Assembly: GCF_032854445.1 (NCBI RefSeq)
Contig: NC_088303.1
Span: forward strand, 12,161,501-12,225,500
Origin: Liolophura sinensis
Lineage: Eukaryota; Mollusca; Polyplacophora; Chitonida; Chitonidae
Length of the DNA: 64,000 bases
Direction: 5' to 3'
The notes under the pieces are model-generated. The model was not told the DNA's origin and searched no databases. It saw nothing but the letters and a program-made list of their open reading frames with translations. Positions within the stretch are counted from its first letter, which is position 1. Each line of letters starts with the position of its first letter. The position numbers were made by a program, and so were the translations under genes. This document shows positions 34,743 to 45,644 of this stretch, piece after piece.

Positions 34743-35432
34743 TCACTTCCGGAGATGAGCGATTTCACCGGTTCCCATGCACGCAGGCTCAGAACGTTTC
34801 CCTACAGACCGAACACAATGAATCAGATCGCCTTGAGAGAGACTAAAAAAATAGTATTTTTGTCATTACATATATTATATTTTTTTCTTATTTTTCATGT
34901 TAAAAGACAAAATTTGTGCACGCTATGACTCCTGCTCATGTCAGATACGTTGTATGCTGCGATGCAAGGTCGTTATACTTTTTAAATATTTGTCCGATAA
35001 CTTTACTTTTCTTAAAGAATGTCAGCATCTTTTTCGCTCACAAGAAGCCCGCATAACCGTTTAAAAAAGCCACGTAAGCATATAAGCCAGCTTGAGCGCC
35101 AGATAGTCATTCTCACATCCACAGCAGGGACGATCACTTTCACTGATCAAGAACATCATTGATTGGACTTACTTTTGGTTGTTCTTTAAACTGATAGCGA
35201 CTAGTTTTAAGGGTGGAGGAAACCGTAGTAGCCGACATAAACCGCTGACCTTTGGCAACTCAATGGAAGGCTTTTTCTGCGTGAAATACGTCATGTTGGT
35301 GGAAGGCAATTGCATGGAAGCCGATAATGGACTTTTCATAAACTTGCTGTACTGAACCGATGGCGACACAATTCCGACATGATTAATGACTCCTACCCAC
35401 GAGACAGCGAGTTTCGCCTTATACATGGGCAT
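34743..35432 (-). CDS. Candidate two-exon minus-strand gene, 119 aa, function unknown
   Basis: Exon 1 is 35173-35432 (ATG at 35430-35432; 86 codons plus two bases) and ends at a consensus donor (CCAAAA/GTAAGT). Exon 2 is 34743-34842 and follows a pyrimidine-rich acceptor (atactatttttttag). The phases match and the frame continues to TGA, 360 nt in all. The product is basic and Ser/Pro/Lys-rich, with segments such as VSPSVQYSKFMKSPLSAS, FTQKKPSIELPKVSG and LIHCVRSVGKRSEPAC. There is no signal peptide. The frame is open for a further 17 codons upstream of the chosen ATG, so another exon is possible. No family is recognised. Confidence 0.48.
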
Positions 35433-35487
35433 GTGTATGTTCGATTTAGTATGCAACAGTGTATGTCGTTTTGATATTGCCAACGGG

Positions 35488-35735
35488 CCGAGCTTGCCAA
35501 CGCAGCATAATCGCGCAGGAGCCTCTCACCGAAGCAGTAGTTGTGAGTTCAAGTCCAGCTCATGTTGGTTTGCTCTCCGGTCATACCTGGAAGGTCTTCC
35601 AGTAACCTGCTGTTGGTCATATGTTTCCCCATATGTTGTCCGTTTATACCATAATGTAAGCTGCCGTCTTTTAAGTGAAAAGTTCTTGCGTACCCAATGG
35701 GAACAATAACGGTACTAATAAACAAACAAACAATA
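35488..35735 (+). mobile_element. Diverged tRNA-derived SINE
   Basis: It keeps 'aggagcctctcacc', the B-box-like 'gagttcaagtcc' and body text, but the tail block is mutated ('gtgaaaagttcttgcgtacc') and the A box is lost. Confidence 0.8.
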
Positions 35736-36241
35736 AATGGAGTCTATATTGAAGCGAGTTAGCCAAGATGATGGCTGTCTTTTCTATACCCTTAGCTCCC
35801 ACTGATCTGAAAAACTTTATGTTAGAAATCTTTATGGAAAAGTTATACGTAAGTATTTGCTCAAAAGCTCGATGCATCAGTCGTGTAGGCATGGAGGCTT
35901 ACGGTTAGTTGGTTGTCTTCTGACACAAGTTCTGCGTCAGAGTAATCTCCCTTCCGTCGTAAAGTCAAACTTAAGAGGTGATTATCTTGCCGTAATATAA
36001 TGATGTTTTAGCGCCGATTATAAATCAATTTTTATAACAATGGTGATTAAACGATCAATTATTCAGGCTTTTGAGGTTGCCTGTGAATAGTTTCAGGGGC
36101 TCTGAGAAAGCAATAACTCACAAACGTCTGAAAAAGGGAAAATCTGCGTCATTTGTGTTATGAAATCTGAGCACTCTGACCACTTGGCTGAAATGCGATA
36201 TTTTCCGAGATCACACAAAATGGTGGTAGTGGTACTACCAA

Positions 36242-36458
36242 CTACAAGGCTATCGTCCTGTAGATCGTGTGCTTACATCTCATTAATGATTTATCTTTCC
36301 TTATCGTGTTTATTAGTCTATGTTTAAAAAAAAATTTCCCACGTTCAGAGAGCAAACCACCACCCAAGGTGTAAGCATCCTTCAAAAATCGTATCCCATA
36401 ATCAATAACTTCAGTCCATCTGAGAATATCGTAATCATGCCAAATTTCCAAAAATGAC
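36242..36458 (-). CDS. Candidate minus-strand exon, function unknown
   Basis: A strong acceptor (ttttaatttttatttag) is followed by 71 open codons to TAG. The translated start FLEIWHDYDILRWTEVIDYG and RFLKDAYTLGGG is protein-like, while the later part is Lys/Phe-rich and may be intron read-through past a GTAAGC donor near 36272. No partner exon was found. Confidence 0.28.
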
Positions 36459-36860
36459 CTAAATAAAAATTAAAATCTGCTTCTTATACGCCTGCCAGTT
36501 CATTGAGAATAGCAGATGTCAATACAAACTACTGATTAGAAATGAGTCGATATTCCAGATAACGCAGAGTTTTGGAATCCAGGTGGTGTGTCACATTCTT
36601 CAAGATCACTGAGTTGTTGAAGCCTCTGTTATAGGTTGCGTCTCCATATATCGTGCATGAAGTTTTAACACTATTTGTTATCAGCCATGTTTAGACATGG
36701 ATTAATTCAATGTTGAATTTTAAAAGCCCTTTCCCCTTTTATGTTCGATTGTATATGTTGAACCATGAAATCCAAATGATGTGTCAAATTCTTCCAGACA
36801 ATAACCGACATGTTCAGACTAGGTTTTATCTTTTCTAAGTTCTAAAGTCATTTCTTAAGT

Positions 36861-37004
36861 AGGAAGGTCTACAGCAACCTGCGGATGGCCGTGGGTTTTC
36901 CCCCGGGCTCTGCCCGGCTTCCTCCCACCATAATGCTTGCCGCCATCATATAAGTGAAATATTCTTGAGTATGGCGTAAAACACCAATCAAATAAATAAA
37001 TAAA
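36861..37004 (+). mobile_element. 5'-truncated SINE with 13-bp target-site duplication
   Basis: The 3' half of the common SINE, beginning 'aggaaggtctacagcaacc'. A perfect duplication, tctaaagtcattt, flanks it at 36841-36853 and 37005-37017, so this copy was truncated at insertion rather than by later deletion. Confidence 0.92.
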
Positions 37005-37019
37005 TCTAAAGTCATTTTA

Positions 37020-37970
37020 GTGCTGTTTCTTTACAGCGAGATTCGGACGATTTTCGTAAAAATTTGTTATCTTTCCGATTAAGTGTATTTTCAATTTCTC
37101 AGAGGGTTCGAACCTCTCAGAGAGTTCCTTGGTCATTGGATTGGTAGCTTCTATGGTTTTTGTGACAATAAGCCGTCGAATGTGCAGTCTAACTTCGTTG
37201 AAGACCATTCTACCAAGTCTTCTACCAATATGGCTTGCATATCAGTATATTTGACGCTTTTTTCAGATTAGCAATATTTGCAAGTTTCCTGATTTGAATA
37301 TTATTATTTATGAAGTTATTTGGTAGGTTACCTCCTAAATTAGACTAGAGAATGTCTGCCATTGTAACTCGCTGGCTGCCAGCCTAATAGCTTGGTTTCA
37401 GCTGCCAGAGCTAATCCAAAAAACATGGAGCATGGAACCATTTGAATGGAACGTCTTACTGTACATTAATTTGCTTAGATATATTAGACATTAATGTATC
37501 TTATGTCTTTTATTAGGCACTTGTATACTACTGTAGGTAGTGTTTGTACAATCCACAACACATGAAATTGGTCCTATGTTCACAGTACACCGAAAGTGGA
37601 TTATAATATTGCGATCAACGTGAGCAAACAAATACGGTGTTGTTAAACTGAGAACGTAAATACCCACTTCTGCGAGGCTGACTGACTTAACGCACATATC
37701 AAAGATGATAAATAATCTTTACTGACTGAGACACAATCTCTGAGTGGAAAATGACACTTAAATATTTGCATTCTGATAAGCAGAAATGGCTGTACCGAAT
37801 GCTGCGGGCCGTGTGACCTCTGCGGGTGATAGTGACAAAACTCCCCCAGTGGAATGACAACAAACAATTACAATATCTACAACACATCACTCGAGTGGCA
37901 ACATGAACTTAACTGCTCCCAGACCCTCACAGTAGAGATGCTCTTCTCTGCAGGCACTGCACTCTTTCTG
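37020..37970. other. No gene seen
   Basis: Unique flank of the following simple-repeat array. Confidence 0.35.
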
Positions 37971-37977
37971 AGTGGTT

Positions 37978-38845
37978 TTACAGATGCACTGGGAGATACA
38001 GATACTCTGGCTGATACAAATACACAGGCAGATACAGATACACTGGCAGATACAGATACACTGGCTGAAACAGTTACACTGGCTGATACAGGATACACTG
38101 GGAGATACAGATACAGTGACTGATACAGTTACACTGGCAGATACAGAAACAATGACTGATACAGATACACTCACTGATACAGATACACTGGGCGATACAG
38201 ATACACTGGCAGATACAGACACATTGGCTGATACAGGTACACTGGCTGATACAGACACATTGGCTGATACAGATACACTGGCAGATACAGATACACTGGC
38301 AGATACAGATTCACTGGGAGATACAGATACTCTGGCTGATACAGGCACATTGGCTGATACAGATACACTGGCAGATACAGATACACTGGCAGATACAGAA
38401 ACAGTGACTGATACAGATACACTGGGAGATACAGGTACACTGGCTGATACAGACACATTAGCTGATACAGATACACTGGCTGATACAGACACATTGGCTG
38501 ATACAGATACACTGGGAGATACAGATACAGTGACTGATACAGATACACTGGGAGATACAGAAACAATGACTGATACAGATACACTCACTGATACAGATAC
38601 ACTGGGCGATACAGATACACTGGCAGATACAGTGGCTGATACAGATACACTGGCTGGTACAGATACACTGGCTGATACAGATACACTGACAGATACAGAT
38701 ACACTGGCAGATACAGAAACAGTGACTGATACAGATACACTGGGAGATACAGATACACTGGCTGATACAGATACACTCACTGATACAGATACACTGGGCG
38801 ATACAGATACACTGGCTGATACAGATACACTGAGACTGGCTTCGC
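37978..38845. repeat. 6/18-bp tandem array (gatacagatacactggca family)
   Basis: About 145 hexamers arranged as 18-bp modules such as 'ctggcagatacagataca', with variants (ctgggagat, gtgactgat, ctcactgat) recurring in blocks. It lacks stops in several frames on both strands, so long frames encoding (LADTDT)n or (SVSVSA)n appear. These have no start context or splice signals and are not called as genes. Confidence 0.92.
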
Positions 38846-38954
38846 TATCACAAGGTCACTAATACAAAACTGATATCAGAGCCAGGAATTGTTGGCTGTA
38901 AGAAAAGCCTGAACAAAACTAAGATGATAATGATGTATAATGTATAACCTACAA

Positions 38955-39300
38955 TATTGAGCTGAACACAGAGTGTGGTGCATTAAGCTCACAACATGAC
39001 TCCAATAGGCTGTACACTGAGTGAGGTGCTTTAAGCTCAAAACATGACTTCATTAAGATGAACACTGAGTGTGGTGCATTAAGCTCACAAAATGACTCCA
39101 ATAGGCTGAACACTGATTGTGGTGCATTAAGCCCATAACATGACTCCATTAAGCTGAACACTGAGGTGCATTAAGCTGAACACTGAGTGTGGTGCATTAA
39201 GCCCACAATGTGACGCCATTAAGCTGAACACTATCAGTATGGCGCATTAAGTCCACAACATGACGACATTAAGCTTAACACTGTGCGTGTGGTCCATTCA
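38955..39300. repeat. ~48-bp minisatellite
   Basis: 'gtgtggtgcattaagctcac' with 'aacatgactccaataggctg' and 'aacactga' repeats about seven times with deletions. Confidence 0.8.
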
Positions 39301-39780
39301 GGTTTCAGGATAGTTTAAATGAGTGTGGTGTCATATCCTGTGTCAGAGCAGTTTAACTCAAAGTAGTGTCAATCATATCCGGTGTCTGATGTCAGTGTGG
39401 GGCTTTGAACCCACAACGAGACGCCATTAAGCTGAACACTGTGAGTGTAGCGCATTCCGGTGCCATTAGTGTAATGTCCTATCCGGTGTAACGACAGTTT
39501 AAATGAATGCAGTGTCATATCCGGTATCAGGACAGTTTAAATAAGTGTAATGTCATATCCGATGTGAGTACAGTTTAAATGAGTGTAATGTCCTATCCTG
39601 TGTAACGACAGTTTAAATGAATGCAGTGTCATATCTGGTATCAGGACAGTTTAAATGAGTGTAGTGTCATATTCGGTATCAGGACAGTTTAAATGAGTTT
39701 AGTGTCTGGGTAGTTTAAATGAATGTAGTATCATATCCAGTATAAGGATAGTATATATGAATGTCGTGTCATATTTAATT
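39300..39780. repeat. ~38-bp diverged minisatellite
   Basis: 'acagtttaaatgagtgtagt' plus 'gtcatatccggtatcagg' recurs about ten times, partly broken. It directly follows the previous array. Confidence 0.8.
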
Positions 39781-39784
39781 TAAT

Positions 39785-40330
39785 TCTTTATTTCTTTATC
39801 GAGGATTCCCCACAGCCAGGGGCCACGTAGGAGTCTCTTCAAAAGTATATAAATTATTTACATAACGGTATATACAACATTTCCATGGTATTTCCCAATT
39901 CAGTAATGCCATATAATAGTAGGATATGAGAATGTGACATAAGAATAATCAATATTGGTACAAGTCACTTTGGTAGGCGGATATTGCAATCAAAATAAGG
40001 GATAGCTGTCTTTAGCTGTGTCGAATCTATGGGTAGTTGATATGTAATTGTGAAATTTTGAAATTGTCGTCTAGAGTCAAAAGTCATTTAAGCCAGTCAA
40101 TAATATAGATGTGATATATTTTGGACAGTGCTTAAGAAAGACAGAGTGGTGCACAACAGGAAAGATACTAATTTGTGAATAATTTAAGCATGTGCTCCCT
40201 TTGAACAGCATATGTGGGGCCTGTATTGTAAGTGGATAGTTATCCTCAGCCGATTTTGTAAATGAATGTTAATTACACCGAGGATAGTTTAAATGAATCA
40301 TGTCACCTCCTCTCTATTCTTTTAACTGTA
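39785..40330. other. No feature seen
   Basis: Unique spacer between two arrays. Confidence 0.4.
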
Positions 40331-40509
40331 TTCTCCGTAGTATCCTCAAACTGTGATTCTTCTTTCAGTATCTGTATCTGCTTGTGCCTACTTGATTCAC
40401 TAAATCCACCCAGCCTCTTTCATTCTGTGTTTCCTTGACTGCTGCTCAGTTTTGTTTTCCACATGGTTCCGTTCTGAATAACTAGTTTCAACTAGCTCAG
40501 TTTAGCTCT

Positions 40510-42560
40510 CTCTTCTCTTCAGCTTAAAGTATCTTGATTTGCTTTCCTTTCACCTCAGTTTCCGGCCATCTCGATTTGCTTTCTTTTCACTTCAGCTTCA
40601 GGTCATCTCGGTTTTGTTCCCTTTCACATCAGCTACATGTTATCTCTGCTTTCTTCTTTTCATCTCAGCTTCCAGTCATCTCGGTTTTCCTTCCTTTGAC
40701 CTTAACTATAGGTTATCTCAACTTTCTTTCCATTCACCTCAGCTACAGGTTGTCTCGGCTTTCTTTCCTTTGACTCCAGTTTCCAGTCACCTCGGCTTTT
40801 TTCCTTTGACTTCAGCTACAGATAATCTCGGCTTTCTCTCCTTTCGTCTCAGCTACAGGTCTTCTCGGTTTGCTTTCCTTTTACCTCAGATACAAGTTAT
40901 CTCGGTTTGCCTTTCTTTCACCTCAGCTACAGGTCGTCTCTGTTTTTATCTTTACACCTCAGCTACAGGTCATCCCTGTTTTTATGCTTACACCTCAGCT
41001 ACAGGTCATCTCTGTTTTTACCCTTACACCTGACATGCAGGTCATTCCAGTTTTCTTCCTTTCACATGAGGTACAGGTCATCTAGGTTTGATTCCCTTTC
41101 ACCTCAGATACAAGGTATCTCGGTTTGCTTCCTTTCACCTCAGCTACAGATCATCACTGTCTTTATCCTTACACCTCAGCTACAGGTCATCTCTGTTTTA
41201 TCCTTACACTTCAGCTACAGGTCATCCCTGTTTTTATCCTTACACCTTACCTACAGGTCATCCCGGTTTTTATCCTTACACCTTACCCTCAGCTCATCCC
41301 GATTTTTCCTTACACCCTACCAACAGACCATCCCGGTTTTCTTCCTTTCACATCAGCTACAGGTCATCTAGGTTTGATTTCTTTTCACCTCAGCAACAAG
41401 TTATCTCGGTTTGCTTTCCTTTCACTTCAGCTACAGGTGATCCCTGTTTATTATCCTTACACTTTAGCTACAGGTCATCCCGCTGTATCCTTACATCTCA
41501 GCTACAGATCATCCTGGTTTTTTATCCTTACACCTTACCTACAGGTCATCTAGGTTTTCTTCCTTTCACATCAGCTACAGATCATCTAAGTTTGCTTTCC
41601 TTTCACCTCAGCTACAAGTCCTCGCTGTCTTTATTCTTACACCTTAGCTACAGGTCACCCAGGGTTTCTTCCTTACACCTTAGCTACAGGTCTTTCGGGG
41701 TTTTATCCTTAAACCTCACCTACAGGTTATCCCGGTTTTTATCCTTACACCTTACCTACAGGTCATCCCGGTTTTATCCGTACACTTTAGCTACAGGTCA
41801 TCCCGCTTTATCCTTACACCTCAGCTACAGATCATCCTGGTTTTTTATCCTTACACCTTACCTACAGGTCATCTAGGTTTTCTTCTTTTCACATCAGCTA
41901 CAGATCATCTAAGTTTGATTTCCTTTCACCCCAGCAACAAGTTTTCTCGGTTTGCTTTCCTTTCACCTCAGCTACAAGTCATCGCTGTCTTTATTCTTAC
42001 ACCTTAGCTACAGGTCACCCAGGGTTTCTTCCTTACACCTTAGCTACAGGTCTTTCGGGGTTTTGTCCTTAAACCTCACCTACAGGTTATCCCGGTTTTT
42101 ATTCTTACACCTTACCTACAGGTCATCCCGGTTTTTTTCCTTACACCTTAGCTACAGATCATTTCGGTTTTCCTCCTTACACCTTACATACAGGTGATCC
42201 CTGTTTTTATCATTACACCTTAGCCACAGGTGATCCCGGTTTTTATCCTTACACCTTACCAACAGATCATCCCGGTTTTCTTCCTTACACCTTACCTACA
42301 GATCATCCCGGTTTTCTTCCTTACACCTTACATACGGGTGATCCCGGTTTTCTTCCAGTACAGACCATCCCTGTTTTTATCCGTACACTTTAGCTGCAGG
42401 TCATCCCCGTTTTTATCCTTACACCTTAGCTACAGGTCATCCCGGTTTTGCTCTTTCACATCAGTTACAGGTCATCTAGGTTTGATTTCCTTTTATATCT
42501 GCTTGAGGTTGTCACTGCTTGCTTTCCGTTTACCTCTGGTCTACATCTAGTCGTGAATGT
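40510..42560. repeat. Large pyrimidine-rich ~39-bp minisatellite, about 50 copies
   Basis: The core 'cctcagctacaggtcatc' plus 'cggttttcttcctttca' repeats for about 2 kb with strong C+T bias on the plus strand. A higher-order duplication is visible: about 180 bp starting at 41598 recurs at 41958. The long plus-strand frames (SFHLSYRSSRF-like) are repeat artefacts. Confidence 0.93.
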
Positions 42561-42707
42561 TTTCTCTTTCACATCGTCAGTTTTTTCGGCTTGCGTTTTC
42601 TTGATCTAACTCATTTTCGGCTTAATGTACCTTAATGTACTGGTTTTCTTTTCTCCTTTACTTCATTTTATTTCGGCAAGTTTTCGGTTGGACTTTTAAC
42701 TTTCAAA

Positions 42708-43003
42708 ATGGCAATGAAACAGCCGAGGTCTGGCGATACCCCATCTTGGCACCGTAAGTAAGGCACATTGGTCACAAATGAGTTTCCAGATAATGGCTTT
42801 ATTCACATATGTCTATGTTAGTTCCGCCTAATATAACCACAAGAACAACATGCCCAAAGCTACAATACCGTATTCAATTAGTAGATATTTTACTCACATG
42901 TATGACCCTTAATTCTACTTCAGTGCGTTCTTCTTCGACTTCAGCCGCCTACAGAGGTCAGTATGTTCACCGCTCACAGTTCAATTCCGGGTTGGGACAT
43001 TGA
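42708..43003 (+). CDS. Candidate two-exon gene, 75 aa, function unknown
   Basis: An ATG in good context (tttcaaaATGGCA) starts 15 codons (MAMKQPRSGDTPSWH) ending at a consensus donor (CACC/GTAAGT). The next acceptor (cacatatgtctatgttag) at 42821 opens exon 2, 42822-43003, in the required phase and runs to TGA. The product is Thr/Ser-rich and has no recognised domain. A GTCAGT site inside exon 2, and an alternative acceptor at about 42917, mean that the 3' structure could differ. Confidence 0.35.
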
Positions 43004-43009
43004 TCTGTA

Positions 43010-44030
43010 CAGACATTCATACACCAGCCGTAACGACGTTCTGGGTTAATAATCGCAAGGCCAGTTCCCAAAATGACGTATAACACAAACCATCAAAGAA
43101 CTAAGAAAGTATATAAATTAAAACCGGCAACACTTTTGGAGTCCTTCCTGGAGTAACCATCAGCAACGCACCCACCCACCTCACCCCCATCTTCCCTTGT
43201 GAGGATAATTTCTCTCACGTAAATTTTCTCCCCTTATCAATACTTTCCCCTGAACAATTCTCCATCTTGGACAATTTCTCATCCCGGACAATTCCTCCTA
43301 TTTGGTTTTAGTTCCCCTTCTGTCCAAACCTTTATACCTATGTGGCAATATTAACACCTGGTGTTGACAATAAACAAGCACACTGTGTTCAAATAACCAA
43401 GCAATCAAAAATGAAATAGCAGTTAAAAAGAAGAGCTTTTATTGACTATTCACTTTAAGTTTGTCACTCGGATTTTAAAATTAATACCGTCCCTGGAAGT
43501 GTGTAACATTATTGCTGAAGTCAAATTCTTTAATAGTAAAGATTAAAGGGTAGGGTTGGGGAGAGGAAAGTGTCTACATGGGTGATTGTACACGATGAAG
43601 CTGGCAGAGAGAGAAAATGTCTGAGGTTGGGGTTGAGGCACACATGTAAGCCCCGTATCAAAGACACTTGTTCGCTGTTTTTTTATTCACCAAAAGGTAG
43701 TCCTGAGTTCGAATGTACCTCCCACCGGTTCGTTGGCAGTTTCAAATGAAGATGATATTTTACTTCGAATTAGTACTAACGTACAAACACTGCTGATAAA
43801 GCATAAAGATAAGAACTGCATTATTTAGATCTAATAAAATAAAATAATTAAATACATGAATGCCGGTATAAGAAAAAAAAATAAGTACATCAAGAGATAG
43901 ATAGGTAAAAACGACGTGAAACCCTTCCGAGGCCTATTTGTTATAGTTAGTCCCTCCCTGTGTCCTCACCTGGTAGCCGATTTGATCCTCTACCCCCTCC
44001 CTTGATCTCCTTCCCCCTCCTATCTCCTCC
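43010..44030. other. No gene seen
   Basis: Unique sequence between the plus-strand candidate and the minus-strand candidate. A minus-strand AATAAA at 43682-43687 could serve the latter. Confidence 0.35.
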
Positions 44031-44036
44031 CGCCAG

Positions 44037-45069
44037 TCAGAGGCATGAGCTGTCTGTGGTGGGTATGACGTTCGTGTAATCGACTCTGCCGCTTTCTTCC
44101 CATACATTCTGACACCATGCACACAGATGATATGTGCTTTTGTTGACATCAACAATCTGGTAGACCGAACCTTGGAAGGGATCAGGTTATGTCATTCTCC
44201 GCAGACATGTTTTGATAAACAAACCCATCGGTTTGAAGCCGAGTAAAGCGGTACACAATGGTTATAGCAGCGTGATTCAAACCTCTACCGACACTGAACG
44301 CTCCACTATTGTTATTTGTTTCACAATTACCTGTACATATCTCTTCAGCAGCAGGTTATGAAGACAACGACCGGAAGGCTTTTGTTTTCCACATCGGAAG
44401 TGTCCATAGTTCAAATGAAGTTGGCGACTTTAACATAAGTGACTGCCGTATAAGCGTACAATCGCCTCAAACCATATACTAGTAAACCGTAACATCTTAA
44501 ACTAACTTTCATTTCAACAACCTGACACTAAACCTAAACCGGAAAGGAAATATCACATCCTTTTATTCACAGGAAACACGCTGAAATATAACAATTAAAT
44601 CGTATACGGCATTATTAATTTTATACCTCTCGTTTATTGTGAACAAAACACCTCCCATCGAACATAATCTTTAACCCCCAAAATTATTTCCTGAGATCTA
44701 ATTTTTAAAAAAAGGCATATACAACAGGTTTCGTGGAATTCAAAGGCGGATTTTAAAATACTTGATTTTTTGTTTATTTTAATTTTATATCCTTTAAGTT
44801 TACCTCACCTGGTAAAAATGATCCAATCTTCGAGAAAACACGTGTCCAAACAGTTGAAAAATCATGCAAAACAGGAAGGCTCTTTCCGGTTTCCGTGGTC
44901 AATGGTCTGAAGATCGACAAATAAATTAATATAAAATACAAATATATATTTTCTTCAATATGAAGAAATATGTTATCTGTTGTCACGAAACTTACCTCAC
45001 TAAAGCACTTTTCTTCCACCTCGACTCTGTCGTAGGGAACCTGGAAGCTGCCATCAAGTTAGTTTCCTC
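44037..45069 (-). CDS. Candidate three-exon C-terminal part of a minus-strand gene, function unknown
   Basis: The exons are 44996-45069 (acceptor gttttctttcag, donor GTGAG/GTAAGT), 44809-44906 (acceptor tcgatcttcag, donor CCAG/GTGAGG) and 44037-44170 (acceptor tcccttccaag), ending in TGA. All junction phases agree. Only one of three frames is open in the first exon, and it is the one that fits. The product reads ASRFPTTESRWKKSALVRP, then TTETGKSLPVLHDFSTVW and KIGSFLPG, then YQIVDVNKSTYHLCAWCQNV and a C-terminus of PTTDSSCL. The CAWC pair could be structural. No family is recognised. A possible start exon with an ATG at 45341-45343 and a small linking exon near 45120-45160 can be drawn in phase, but with weak donors. 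Confidence 0.5.
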
Positions 45070-45644
45070 CTGAAAGAAAACATTCATCAATTGAGTTTTA
45101 ATCGTTTTCACCCATTGAGAACCCAGGCGCCTCGTTTTGAAATTCAAACTGTAATTTACATACATGCAATCAAGAAAATAGCAAGAACTATGTAAATAAA
45201 TTGTTCAATATGTTTACTCCTTTAGACTAAACAGAAAGAAAACGTGGTAGGTAACTTTGCGGAGTACACGTTAGCCCTGTATCTGAATAGTTCAGACCAG
45301 TCATGTCTGTTGGTTTCGACATGGCCATCGAGTGAGGCAGCATGTCCGGTTTATATCTGAATGTTCTAAATTAAGAATTAGAAATAGATGTTTCCAAAAA
45401 AAAAAAATAGGAGAATTAATACGGAAGACGGCAGATTGGGATTTTATATATCAAGGAGGGAAGCTGATATTGCTAAGAGAAATGCAATATTGAGATATAT
45501 TGAAAAATGAAAGACAAAGCTTTCCAGTTCTGACTTTCTGGCATACTAGTCTGAAATGAAATTTTTTCTGGGTTCAAAAGCGAATACATCTATCCTTTCT
45601 TTATTATTTATTAATTATTTATGATAAAAATGTAACGAATAATA

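Noticed and set aside
37887-38862. Long open frames of about 296 aa on both strands
   Set aside because: They are produced by a stop-free 6/18-bp array; no start context, splice signals or non-repeat domain supports a gene.
40539-42550. Plus-strand frames of 140-262 aa rich in Ser, Phe, Leu and Tyr
   Set aside because: Pure products of the 39-bp pyrimidine-rich minisatellite; overlapping frames show the same artefact.
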